A DNA stretch of 33,421 nt from a virus: positions 1 through 33,421 of the IMG/VR virus record IMGVR_UViG_3300022842_000036; one strand, 5' to 3'. Made by a program: the position numbers and the translations under genes. The notes under the pieces are model-generated. The model searched no databases. It was not told the origin of the DNA and was given only the letters and a program-made list of their open reading frames with translations. Below are positions 1 to 6,964 of this stretch, in pieces. The first letter of the stretch is position 1, and every line of letters begins with the position of its first letter.

Positions 1-1
1 G

Positions 2-82
2 TGTGCCCGGATGAACTATTATTTTACAGGTGTATTGGTTATCGCTTTTATTATTTTAACAATGATTGTAGCACCTCTGTGA
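2..82 (+). CDS. Short hydrophobic peptide or C-terminal end of a gene cut by the left edge
   Basis: An ATG at 11 opens a 23-residue peptide made almost wholly of one hydrophobic segment, ending ...IVAPL with TGA at 80-82. The frame is open back to base 2, so it may instead be the tail of a longer protein. Its stop overlaps the GTG of the next gene (GTGA, 79-82), a translational-coupling arrangement typical of this genome. A membrane role beside the lysis gene is inferred from hydrophobicity and position only. Too little is visible to assign a family. Confidence 0.4.
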   Translation, partial: CARMNYYFTGVLVIAFIILTMIVAPL

Positions 83-267
83 GTAGAAAAACTAATACAG
101 CATTAATAGCATTACTTGGTACAATACTAATGGGTTTAGCTACCTGGACTTTAGTCACACTTATAGAACTTCAATTAATAGTAACCATGATTCAGTCTGA
201 CTTGATGTCTATTGATAAGCAATTCGGAAGGGTTTACAATTTCATCGATTCTGTTAGAGGTAAATAA
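79..267 (+). CDS. Small single-span membrane protein upstream of the endolysin (candidate holin or lysis accessory)
   Basis: A 62-residue protein starting at GTG 79 (MSRKTNTALI...). Residues about 7-29 form one hydrophobic segment, followed by an amphipathic helix-like stretch and a charged C-terminus (SVRGK). The frame extends back to base 1, but GTG 79 is preferred because it gives a clean membrane protein and forms a GTGA overlap with the upstream ORF. Its stop overlaps the endolysin ATG by one base (TAATG). A small membrane protein immediately before a peptidoglycan-cleaving enzyme is often a holin or similar lysis component. That assignment is from context; no family motif was recognised. 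Confidence 0.6.
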   Translation: MSRKTNTALIALLGTILMGLATWTLVTLIELQLIVTMIQSDLMSIDKQFGRVYNFIDSVRGK

Positions 268-740
268 TGAAAATTTCTAGAAACTTTAATCTTCAAGAGC
301 TTATTAAATCGGACACTGCTGTCCGTAAGGGTATAGATAATAATCCTAACTCAGATCAAATAGCAAAACTAAAACTACTGTGTGATAATATTTTACAACC
401 CGTCAGAGATCATTTTGGTCCTGTGGTTGTAACATCGTGCTATAGATCTCCAGAGTTATCAGTTGCAATAGGTAGCTCAGTTAACAGTCAGCACTGTGAT
501 GCAGAAGCCGTTGATTTTGAGTGTCCAGGAGTGGATAATGCAGAACTTTGTGATTGGATATATAAGAACCTTAATTTTGATCAAATGATTCTCGAGTTTT
601 ATAAAAAAGGAGAGCCTTCAAGTGGGTGGTGTCATTGTAGTTATATCGAAGATAAGCCTAGGAAGCAGTTCTTGCATGCCTTTAGAGAAGATGGTAAAAC
701 TAAATATAAACCAATTTTAGGAAAAGCAGTAGATTTATAA
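267..740 (+). CDS. Endolysin, peptidase M15 family (zinc D-Ala-D-Ala carboxypeptidase/L,D-endopeptidase fold)
   Basis: A 157-residue protein with the layout of M15 peptidases of the M15A_3 type. A helical N-terminal part leads to SCYRSPELS (57-65), then the zinc site: H76 in SQH, D83 in AVDF, and H123 in WCHCSY. E110 in DQMILEF fits the usual DQxIxE segment. These enzymes cleave peptide cross-links in peptidoglycan and serve as phage endolysins. No signal peptide is visible, so export would need a holin, consistent with the small membrane proteins just upstream. Length fits a compact single-domain lysin. Start ATG 267 overlaps the preceding stop. The usual G in SxHxxGxAxD is A79 here. Confidence 0.88.
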   Translation: MKISRNFNLQELIKSDTAVRKGIDNNPNSDQIAKLKLLCDNILQPVRDHFGPVVVTSCYRSPELSVAIGSSVNSQHCDAEAVDFECPGVDNAELCDWIYKNLNFDQMILEFYKKGEPSSGWCHCSYIEDKPRKQFLHAFREDGKTKYKPILGKAVDL

Positions 741-898
741 TGGCAATAACTAGAGCGTCAATGACAAAACAATTAGAACCAGGTTTAGGTAGTAGTAATA
801 AAGGTTGGACTAAAAAAGAAAAAGCAGAATTTAAAAAGGTATTGGTCAAAACTCATGGCAAAATCTACAAACCCCATAGCCAAAAACCTAAGGTCTAG
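740..898 (+). CDS. Small conserved-type phage protein, 52 aa
   Basis: The ORF opens at ATG 740, overlapping the endolysin stop by one base, and ends at TAG 896-898. It begins MAITRASMTKQLEPG and continues with a lysine-rich tail (KGWTKKEKAEFKKV...). Short proteins starting MAxTRAxMxxQL are familiar beside structural genes in marine phages, but no function is known to me. Coupled start, phage-like composition and similar neighbours support a real gene. Its last 44 bases overlap the next ORF in another frame. Confidence 0.6.
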   Translation: MAITRASMTKQLEPGLGSSNKGWTKKEKAEFKKVLVKTHGKIYKPHSQKPKV

Positions 899-1007
899 AA
901 CTTACCGCTCTCAAGTGGTACAATCAAAGAAGTTGTACAACCGCAAAAAGGAGATGTTATACACTCTCAAAGCGGCCGCTATAAATAAAGGAGAAACAAA
1001 TGGCTAA
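855..1007 (+). CDS. Small, strongly basic protein, 50 aa, overlapping both neighbours
   Basis: ATG 855 opens MAKSTNPIAKNLRSRTYRSQ, continuing VVQSKKLYNRKKEMLYTLKA and ending TAA 1005-1007. The pattern 'NPIAKNLR..YR..VV.SKK.YNRKK' is one I associate with recurrent tiny marine-phage proteins, which is the main reason to call it. It overlaps the 740-898 gene by 44 bases and the 1000-1203 gene by 8. An AAAAAGG stretch at 834-840 is a poor, distant ribosome site. Possible nucleic-acid or virion binding is suggested only by the Lys/Arg content. It could be a chance ORF, but otherwise 101 bases would be non-coding here. Confidence 0.5.
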   Translation: MAKSTNPIAKNLRSRTYRSQVVQSKKLYNRKKEMLYTLKAAAINKGETNG

Positions 1008-1203
1008 ATCAAAAGGTCCTTGTTGGGACGGTTATGAAATGATTGGAATGAAATCCAAAGGTGGACGTAAAGTCCCTAATTGTGTACCTAAAAAATCAAA
1101 AGGTGGAGAGATGGAATATAATGGATCTCTAATTAATTCAGAAATAGACGGAGTTACTTATAATAATAAATCATATGAGGATTACTATAAGGATATTCTG
1201 TAG
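1000..1203 (+). CDS. Small protein with CWxGY...GGRxVPNCVPK motif
   Basis: A 67-residue protein with a strong ribosome site (AAGGAGA, 988-994) and ATG at 1000. Residues about 8-31 carry a motif with two cysteines (CWDGYEMIGMKSKGGRKVPN, then CVPK), seen in many marine phages either as a short protein or as a tail on virion proteins. A GG-rich, acidic C-terminal half follows and ends in YYKDIL, identical to the end of the next protein. It lies between the lysis genes and head-tail genes, so a virion or assembly role is plausible but unproven. Confidence 0.75.
   Translation: MAKSKGPCWDGYEMIGMKSKGGRKVPNCVPKKSKGGEMEYNGSLINSEIDGVTYNNKSYEDYYKDIL
1183..1203 (+). repeat. First copy of the YYKDIL codon block with embedded ribosome-binding site
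   Basis: Reads TAC TAT AAG GAT ATT CTG TAG. The same peptide plus stop recurs at 1407-1427 with synonymous changes only. The AAGGAT inside the Lys-Asp codons lies about eight bases before the following gene's GTG, so the block also serves as a Shine-Dalgarno sequence for a coupled start. Confidence 0.75.
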
Positions 1204-1427
1204 TGAGAAAAGAAAAAATGTTACTTGGTGGATTATTAAGTGCTGGCATTAGATATGGAGTTAAGAGATATGCTAAAGCTAGTGGTAAAAAACTTATTGA
1301 TTTAACTAAAGGACAATCTACAAAATTAGGTAAAGCAGATAAAGTTGAGGCTATAAAATTACATGGTGCTACAAAATTATCTAAATTAGAAAAAATTAAA
1401 TTAAACTATTATAAGGATATACTATAA
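1203..1427 (+). CDS. Small basic protein, 74 aa, ending in YYKDIL
   Basis: The GTG at 1203 overlaps the preceding TAG by one base, giving MRKEKMLLGGLLSAGIRYGV and then a Lys-rich body (KKLIDLTKGQSTKLGKADKV). There is a short hydrophobic patch near residues 6-18 but no convincing transmembrane span. The C-terminus LNYYKDIL shares its last six residues with the unrelated upstream protein. An ATG at 1218 would drop five residues; GTG 1203 is chosen because the upstream SD is spaced for it. Its stop overlaps the adaptor gene's ATG (TAATG). Function unknown; small assembly or DNA-binding protein are both possible. Confidence 0.65.
   Translation: MRKEKMLLGGLLSAGIRYGVKRYAKASGKKLIDLTKGQSTKLGKADKVEAIKLHGATKLSKLEKIKLNYYKDIL
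1407..1427 (+). repeat. Second copy of the YYKDIL codon block
   Basis: Reads TAT TAT AAG GAT ATA CTA TAA. Compared with 1183-1203 it differs at three synonymous third positions and in the stop codon. It again places AAGGAT a few bases before the next start (ATG 1427). Confidence 0.75.
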
Positions 1428-2122
1428 TGGCTACGTCAGGAACAACAGCTTTTAATTTAACTATAGAAGAAATTATAGATGAAGCATTTAACAGATGTGG
1501 AGTACGACCTAACTCTGGAAATGATTTAAGAAAAGCAAGAAGAAATTTAAACGTATTGTTTTCTGACTGGGGCAATAGAGGGGTTCATTTATGGAAAGTT
1601 GAATTAGATGAAATAGCTCTTGTTGCAGGACAAGCAGAATATACTTGTAATTCAGATGTAAGCGATGTCTTAGAAGCTTTTGTTTCAACTACTGGAGGAG
1701 GAAATGATACAGCTAATACTCAAGATGTGTCTTTAACTAAAGTAGATAGATCTGCTTATGCTGCTCTTCCTAATAAACTAAATCAAGGTCAACCTTCTCA
1801 ATATTATGTTGATAGGCAAACCACTCCTAAAATTTATTTATATCAAGCACCCGATGCTTCGACTTATACTTATGTAAAATTTTATGTAGTTAAAAGAATT
1901 GAAGATGCTGGAGCTTATTCAAATAATCCAGATGCAGTATATAGATTTTTACCATGCATGATTGCAGGGCTAGCTTATTACCTGTCTTTTCAATATGCAG
2001 CAGATAGAGTGCCTCTTTTAAAACAAACTTATGAAGATGAAATGATTAGAGCTTTAGATGAAGATGGTCAAAGAACTTCTTTATATGTTTCGCCAATGAC
2101 TTACTTTGGAGATGGAGTATAA
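1427..2122 (+). CDS. Head-tail adaptor/tail accessory protein (P22 gp4-like or T7 gp11-like class)
   Basis: A 231-residue protein. The N-terminal helices (EEIIDEAFNRCGVRP...LRKARRNLNVLFSDWGNRG, about 13-52) followed by LWKVELDEIAL and a beta-rich middle (IYLYQAPDA, about 143-151) match the usual look of podoviral connector/adaptor proteins that ring the portal. The C-terminal part is helical (YRFLPCMIAGLAYYLSFQYA, then LLKQTYEDEMIRALDEDGQR). The protein would sit between portal and tail. The 2481-3140 gene has the same helix/beta/helix plan, so the two may be paralogous adaptors. Assignment to one named family is not certain without a profile search. Confidence 0.7.
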   Translation: MATSGTTAFNLTIEEIIDEAFNRCGVRPNSGNDLRKARRNLNVLFSDWGNRGVHLWKVELDEIALVAGQAEYTCNSDVSDVLEAFVSTTGGGNDTANTQDVSLTKVDRSAYAALPNKLNQGQPSQYYVDRQTTPKIYLYQAPDASTYTYVKFYVVKRIEDAGAYSNNPDAVYRFLPCMIAGLAYYLSFQYAADRVPLLKQTYEDEMIRALDEDGQRTSLYVSPMTYFGDGV

Positions 2123-2481
2123 TGTCTTACGCTCAAGGTAGAAGATCAATGGCAATATCTGACCGTTCAGGTCAGGCGTTTCCCTATAAAGAAATGGTTA
2201 GAGAGTGGACAGGAGCTCTTGTACATACTTCAGAGTTCGAGCCTAAGCATCCACAGATAAGACGTAAACGAGTTGTTGGAGATGCTATAGCTTTACAGAA
2301 TCCTAGAGCACAAGATTTTACTTTTAAATCGGGAGGAGCTAGGTTTACTACAATAGATTTAACTTTACCTGGATTATTTGCTTTTAATTCAAATGGAATG
2401 CAGCCAGACAATGGTTCAGCTCAGAATAGAGCAAGACAAATGGGGACTCAAATAGGACAAACAACAGTGGAGATTTCATAA
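2122..2481 (+). CDS. Small conserved phage structural-region protein, 119 aa
   Basis: Begins MSYAQGRRSMAISDRSGQAF and includes PYKEMVREWTGALVHTSEFE and KHPQIRRKR. Proteins of this size with 'GxxFPYxEMVxEWTGxLVH' sit next to adaptor genes in marine phages, but I know no function. It has no membrane segment or catalytic motif. GGAG at 2109-2112 and a TAATG overlap with the upstream gene support ATG 2122; the downstream gene is coupled in the same way. Position between two adaptor-like genes suggests a virion component. Confidence 0.7.
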   Translation: MSYAQGRRSMAISDRSGQAFPYKEMVREWTGALVHTSEFEPKHPQIRRKRVVGDAIALQNPRAQDFTFKSGGARFTTIDLTLPGLFAFNSNGMQPDNGSAQNRARQMGTQIGQTTVEIS

Positions 2482-3140
2482 TGGCAATTAGTTACACAGC
2501 TTTTTTAACTCAAATAAGAAGTTATACTGAAGTAGATTCTAATGTATTAACAGATGTATTATTAGATCAATTTATATCTAATACGGAATTAGATGTTGCA
2601 GGTAAAGTAGATTATGATGATTTAAGAAAATACTCAACGGCTAGTTTTATTTCTGGTCAAAGATATATATCTTTACCTTCTGATATGCTTGTTTTAAGAT
2701 CCGTACAGACTATTATATCAAATACTAGAACTTTTTTAGAAAAAAGAGATACTAGTTTTATCTCTGAATATAATAATGATGGAGCTACAGGCTCTCCTTT
2801 ATATTATGCAAACTGGGATGAGAACAATTTTTTAGTGGCCCCAACACCAGATGCCACGGCAGCAGCGGGACAAGTTCAAATAAACTACATTAAATATCCC
2901 CCTCATTTTACTAGTTCTAACACTACTTATCTATCTACTTATCAACAACAATTATTATTGTACGGAGTTTTAGTTGAGTCTTTTGCTTATTTAAAAGGAC
3001 CTGCTGATATGTACAAACTGTATTCAGAGAGGTATAATGAACAAATACAATCTTTTGCTTTACAACAAATGGGCAGAAGACGTAGAGATGAATACACCGA
3101 TGGAGTGCCACGAGTTAAAGTGCCTTCTCCATCACCATAG
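2481..3140 (+). CDS. Phage adaptor protein (SU10-type adaptor family likely)
   Basis: A 219-residue protein opening MAISYTAFLTQIRSYTEVDS, with LDQFISNTELDVAGKVDYDD (about 28-47) and then RYISLPSDMLVLRSVQ, a beta-rich core (NNFLVAPTPDA), and C-terminal helices QQLLLYGVLVESFAYLKGPA and LYSERYNEQIQSFALQQMGR. This order matches the SU10-like adaptor proteins that connect portal to nozzle in short-tailed phages. It ends with a basic/proline tail (RRRRDEY...VPSPSP). The start is coupled to the upstream stop, with GGAG at 2469-2472. A parallel plan in 1427-2122 suggests two adaptor rings or a duplicated gene. Confidence 0.75.
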   Translation: MAISYTAFLTQIRSYTEVDSNVLTDVLLDQFISNTELDVAGKVDYDDLRKYSTASFISGQRYISLPSDMLVLRSVQTIISNTRTFLEKRDTSFISEYNNDGATGSPLYYANWDENNFLVAPTPDATAAAGQVQINYIKYPPHFTSSNTTYLSTYQQQLLLYGVLVESFAYLKGPADMYKLYSERYNEQIQSFALQQMGRRRRDEYTDGVPRVKVPSPSP

Positions 3141-3163
3141 AAATTTAAAATAGGAGAAAAATT

Positions 3164-3604
3164 ATGGCTATTACTACAAATGCAATCACGAACTCTTTTA
3201 AAGAACAAACTTTTCAAGGGCTACATAACTTTGCCGCAAGTGGCGGAGATGTTTTTAAATTAGCAATGTACACAAGTGCAGCAACTATTGGAGCAGATAC
3301 TACTTCATACGCAGTAGGTATTGGTGGACAGGTTGGAAACACTGGAACATACGCAGCCGGTGGCGGAGCGCTAGTTAACGCTTTAGTTTCTGTAAATGGA
3401 ACTACAGCTTTTACTGACTTTAATGATTTATCATTCACTGGAGTTACATTAACAGCAAGAGGAGCTTTGATTTATAATACATCTGAAGCTGCTAAATCTG
3501 TGTGTGTACTTGACTTTGGTGGAGACAAAACTGCAACATCTGGAACATTTACTATTCAGTTCCCTAATGCAAACGATACACAGGCAATTATAAGAATATC
3601 TTAG
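3164..3604 (+). CDS. Virion protein of unknown role, beta-rich, 146 aa
   Basis: Clear ribosome site (AGGAG, 3151-3155) before ATG 3164. The sequence opens MAITTNAITNSFKEQTFQGL and is rich in Gly, Ala, Thr and Ser, with alternating hydrophobic strands (FKLAMYTSAATIGADTTSYA) and an FTGVTLTARGALIYN segment. This composition is typical of virion beta-sandwich proteins. It lies between the adaptor and fibre genes, so a tail-attachment or decoration protein is plausible. No catalytic motif seen; no name assigned. Confidence 0.7.
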   Translation: MAITTNAITNSFKEQTFQGLHNFAASGGDVFKLAMYTSAATIGADTTSYAVGIGGQVGNTGTYAAGGGALVNALVSVNGTTAFTDFNDLSFTGVTLTARGALIYNTSEAAKSVCVLDFGGDKTATSGTFTIQFPNANDTQAIIRIS

Positions 3605-3616
3605 GAGAAATAAAAA

Positions 3617-5341
3617 ATGGCATTGCTAGTACATGATAGAGTAAAAGAAACTTCAACGACAACTGGAACAGGTACATTAGACCTTGCTGGCGCAGTATCA
3701 GGTTTTGAGTCATTTGTTGCAGCTATCGGTAATTCTAATACTACTTACTACGCTATAACAGCCTCAAACGGAGACTTTGAGGTTGGTTTAGGAACTATAA
3801 CGGATGCAACACCTGATACATTAGCAAGAACTACTGTTATTACATCATCCAATTCTAACAATGCCGTTAACTTTGGGGCAGGGACTAAAGAAGTATTTTG
3901 TACTCTTCCCGCAACTAAATCAACTATCCTTGATGCTAGTGGTAACATTGTTGCAAACAATGGAAGTAACTTAACAGCTTTAAACGCAACACAATTAACT
4001 TCAGGTACAGTACCTGATGCAAGATTTCCAGCAACACTACCAGCAGCCAATGGTTCTGCTTTAACAAATTTAAACGCAACTAATTTAGCAAGTGGATCAG
4101 TAGCTTCCGCAAGATTAGCCGATGACTCAGTGACACTAGCCAAAATGGCCCCAGGTACAGATGGAAACATTATTAGTTATGATACTTCAGGAAATCCAGT
4201 TGCAGTAGCAACGGGAAGTTCAGGACAAGTTTTAACTTCAGCGGGAGCTGGTGCAGTACCTTCTTTCCAAACTCCAACCGTTGGTGATATAACTGCAGTT
4301 ACTGCAGGTACTGGTATGACAGGAGGTGGAGCTTCTGGAGACGTTACTTTAAATGTTATAGGTGGAACGGGTATTACAGCAAATGCAAATGATATAACTA
4401 TAGATAGTACTGTTGCTACGTTAACAGGAAGTCAAACTTTAACAAATAAATCTATTGTAGCAACTCAACTTACAGGAACTATTGCAGATGCAAGATTTCC
4501 AGCAACTTTACCCGCACTTAACGGAAGTGCTTTAACAGCTTTAAACGCAACCAACCTTGGAAGTGGTACTGTACCAACTGCAAGACTAGGGACGGGAACA
4601 GCTTCATCAACAACTTTTTTAGCAGGGGATCAAACTTATAAAACAATCACAGCAGACATCACAGCAGTTACTGCAGGTAGTGGTTTAACAGGTGGTGGAT
4701 CTTCTGGAGATGTAACATTAAACATAGGTGCAGGAACTGGTATTGATGTTGCAGCCGATGCAATATCTGTTGACGTATCTGACTTTATGGCTAATGGTTC
4801 TAACAATAGAGTTGTTACAGCCACAGGTGCAGATGCACAGAATGCAGAAGCTAATTTAACTTTTGATGGAACAAATTTAGATTTACCTGACAATACAAAA
4901 ATAAGAGTTGGAACTGGAAATGATTTAGAAATTTATCATGATGGCTCTAATTCCTTTATCGCAGGTGGCTCAGGTAATCAAACTGTAGTTATAAAACCTG
5001 GTGGAACGGGTTCTGTTTTAATTACAAACAGTGCTGGAGATAATATAATTACACAACAAGGAGACGCAGCACATCTTCATTATAATAATGCAAGTATACT
5101 TGCCACAACAGCTGCTGGTGTAGTTCCAGGACTTAACGATACCTATGATTTAGGAGCTTCAGGAAACGTTTGGAGAAACTTATACACTGGTGACTTACAT
5201 TTATCTAACGAAGCAAAAGATGAGGGTAATGAAGTTGATGGCACTAAAGGTAATTGGACTATTCAAGAAGGCTCTGAGGATCTTTACATATTAAATAATA
5301 AATCTGGTAAAAAATACAAGTTTAAACTAGAGGAAATTTAA
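3617..5341 (+). CDS. Long tail fibre protein with repeated modules
   Basis: 574 residues with ribosome site AGGAG (3604-3608). The N-terminal part (MALLVHDRVKETSTTTGTGT ... GFESF) is the domain commonly found at the base of marine phage fibres. Low-complexity fibre repeats follow: two LNATxLxSGTVPxAR / ADARFPATLPALNGSALT modules (about 115-160 and 285-325) and two ITAVTAGxGxTGGGxSGDVT modules (about 224-246 and 347-369). DLEIYHDGSN (about 435-444) is a common fibre-shaft element. The C-terminal 70 residues (NDTYDLGASGNVWRNLYTGD onward) are shared with the 6280-6954 fibre. No peptidase chaperone motif is seen at the end. Likely receptor-binding or fibre shaft. Confidence 0.85.
   Translation: MALLVHDRVKETSTTTGTGTLDLAGAVSGFESFVAAIGNSNTTYYAITASNGDFEVGLGTITDATPDTLARTTVITSSNSNNAVNFGAGTKEVFCTLPATKSTILDASGNIVANNGSNLTALNATQLTSGTVPDARFPATLPAANGSALTNLNATNLASGSVASARLADDSVTLAKMAPGTDGNIISYDTSGNPVAVATGSSGQVLTSAGAGAVPSFQTPTVGDITAVTAGTGMTGGGASGDVTLNVIGGTGITANANDITIDSTVATLTGSQTLTNKSIVATQLTGTIADARFPATLPALNGSALTALNATNLGSGTVPTARLGTGTASSTTFLAGDQTYKTITADITAVTAGSGLTGGGSSGDVTLNIGAGTGIDVAADAISVDVSDFMANGSNNRVVTATGADAQNAEANLTFDGTNLDLPDNTKIRVGTGNDLEIYHDGSNSFIAGGSGNQTVVIKPGGTGSVLITNSAGDNIITQQGDAAHLHYNNASILATTAAGVVPGLNDTYDLGASGNVWRNLYTGDLHLSNEAKDEGNEVDGTKGNWTIQEGSEDLYILNNKSGKKYKFKLEEI
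3990..4724 (+). repeat. Internal imperfect repeats in the fibre gene
   Basis: Two DNA modules recur as degenerate direct copies: about 3990-4098 with 4464-4570 (SGT..DARFPATLPA.NGSALT.LNATNL), and about 4286-4355 with 4655-4724 (ITAVTAG.G.TGGG.SGDVTLN). They differ mostly at third positions. They belong to the fibre coding sequence and can promote length change by recombination. Confidence 0.7.
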
Positions 5342-5346
5342 ACGCT

Positions 5347-6261
5347 ATGTTTGGGGTAACCGCGTATTCTGAAGCGGCCTTTTCAACAGAAAATAGCAAC
5401 GTCATTGCTTATCCTCAAGGTATCGCCCTTACAGGATTAATGGGCGAAGAGTCTAATGTTGCTAATGCTGACGTAAATGTTACAGGAAATCAATCTTCTT
5501 TTATTAGTGGAGGAGCCGTTGCAGGAGCTTCTGCATTAATTACATTAACTGGTTCTCAGTTAACTACTTCTATAGGAGAAGAGACTGTAAACATTAGTGT
5601 TGATATTACAGGTATAGAATTATCGTTAACAAATAAAACATTTTCACAAGATACTTTAACAACTTTTGCTCAAGCACCTTTTGCGACTTTAAGCCAAAGT
5701 GTAGTTGAAATACCAAGTGTTGTAGTTGAAGGAACAACAGGTGCAGGTCAATTACCAAGTTTCTCATTGGCATATACTTTAGGACCTTATTCAGTTTCTG
5801 CTGACGGAAATGTTGGTGTGGTTGTTACAGAACATACAATTAATACATCAATAGCTGATGTAAGTATTACAGGTCATGCAGAAGTTTCTGTAACAGGGAT
5901 TGCTACTACATTGTCAATTGGAGATGAGTCTGCTTTTACAAATCATACTGTTGAGGTTACTGGTCAGCAATTATTAAATATTTCAATTGGAGAAGAATCA
6001 GTAACTGGAAATGTAGATATGCTGTTAACAGGCATTCAACTAACCAATTCAATTGGAGACGTAGACCAAGAAACTAAATATGCTGTTACAGGTAGTCAAA
6101 TGGCTACATCTATAGGTTCGGTAACAACTATCGGTACTGCTGAAATAGACATTACTGGAATACAATTGCAATATGAAGTACCTACTCCAAATATTATAGC
6201 ATGGGCTGAAGTAGACACAGGTATAAGCAGTGTATGGACTGAGGTTGATAGAGCAGCTTAA
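5347..6261 (+). CDS. Tail-associated beta-repeat protein
   Basis: 304 residues. N-terminus MFGVTAYSEAAFSTENSNVI; then a run of repeats with the core (V/I/L)TGxQxxxSIG(E/D)(E/D), for example LTGSQLTTSIGEE, VTGQQLLNISIGEES and LTGIQLTNSIGD, spaced about 24-36 residues. It ends with tryptophan motifs (AWAEVDTGISSVWTEVDRAA). The repeats look like a stack of beta strands, suiting an elongated tail or baseplate component. Genes of this shape accompany fibres in marine phages, but I know no function. Ribosome site is weak (GAGG about 16 bases upstream); ATG 5347 follows the fibre stop by five bases. Confidence 0.7.
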   Translation: MFGVTAYSEAAFSTENSNVIAYPQGIALTGLMGEESNVANADVNVTGNQSSFISGGAVAGASALITLTGSQLTTSIGEETVNISVDITGIELSLTNKTFSQDTLTTFAQAPFATLSQSVVEIPSVVVEGTTGAGQLPSFSLAYTLGPYSVSADGNVGVVVTEHTINTSIADVSITGHAEVSVTGIATTLSIGDESAFTNHTVEVTGQQLLNISIGEESVTGNVDMLLTGIQLTNSIGDVDQETKYAVTGSQMATSIGSVTTIGTAEIDITGIQLQYEVPTPNIIAWAEVDTGISSVWTEVDRAA

Positions 6262-6279
6262 AAAGGATATAATGAAAAT

Positions 6280-6954
6280 ATGGCATCAAGTTATTCAGAT
6301 ATAGGTTTAGAACTTATGGTCACTGGCGAAAACGCTGGTACATGGGGAGATAAAACAAATAATAATTTAAATTTAGTACAACAAGCTGTTGCGGGATATC
6401 AAGCAGTTACTGTAAATGGAACTGGTACTACTACTCTTGCAATGACTGATGGAGTAATTTCAAATGCAAGAAACGCTGTAATAAAATTAACTGGAACAAT
6501 TACAGGTAATATTATTGTAACAATTCCAGGCTCTATTGAAAAAACATATCTTGTAGAAAATGGAACAACAGGTGCTTTTACAGTTACATTTAAACCTACT
6601 TCGGGGACGGGTGCTACTTGGTCTACAACAGATAAAGGGTATAAAATATTATATTCAAATGGAACCAATATTATTGATGTTATGTCAAATTTAAGTGACA
6701 TAACTTTAGGTGACATAACTGCTGCAGGAGACATTTTACCCGGTGCAAATGATACTTATGATTTAGGAGCTGTAGGTAATGTATGGAGAAACATATATAC
6801 AGGAGACTTACACTTAAATAATGAACATAAAAAACAGGGTAATATTGTTGACGGATCTAAAGGTAGTTGGACTTTACAGGAAGGCTCCGACAATATATAC
6901 TTAATCAATAATAAATCTAATGAAAAATTTAGATTAAAATTAGAAAAAATTTAA
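6280..6954 (+). CDS. Second tail fibre/receptor-binding protein sharing a C-terminal domain with the first
   Basis: 224 residues. The N-terminal part (SSYSDIGLELMVTGENAGTW, then GDKTNNNLN) is the phage fibre attachment-type domain often written 'GENxGTWGxxTNxNL'. The middle is beta-rich, and the C-terminal 68 residues (NDTYDLGAVGNVWRNIYTGD onward) align without gaps to the end of the 3617-5341 product, about two thirds identical by eye. This suggests a duplicated distal or trimerisation module. AAGGAT at 6264-6269 is spaced better for an out-of-frame ATG at 6271; the in-frame start at 6280 is kept because it begins the conserved domain. Confidence 0.8.
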   Translation: MASSYSDIGLELMVTGENAGTWGDKTNNNLNLVQQAVAGYQAVTVNGTGTTTLAMTDGVISNARNAVIKLTGTITGNIIVTIPGSIEKTYLVENGTTGAFTVTFKPTSGTGATWSTTDKGYKILYSNGTNIIDVMSNLSDITLGDITAAGDILPGANDTYDLGAVGNVWRNIYTGDLHLNNEHKKQGNIVDGSKGSWTLQEGSDNIYLINNKSNEKFRLKLEKI

Positions 6955-6964
6955 AGGAGATATT

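Noticed and set aside
972-979. GCGGCCGC, a rare-cutter (NotI-like) site in AT-rich DNA, near TCTAGA at 894-899
   Set aside because: Looks like a cloning scar, but both lie in continuous phage-like reading frames with no vector sequence. Coincidence is simpler.
3748-4170. Long antisense ORF opposite the fibre gene
   Set aside because: Val/Ala/Pro/Leu low-complexity mirror of fibre repeats; no start signal. Similar antisense ORFs at 6399-6734, 22364-22711 and 23560-24102 are rejected for the same reason.
6271-6303. ATG at 6271 with a well-spaced ribosome site, encoding MKIWHQVIQI
   Set aside because: Ten codons only and out of frame with the fibre start. Could tune initiation at 6280, but no support as a gene.
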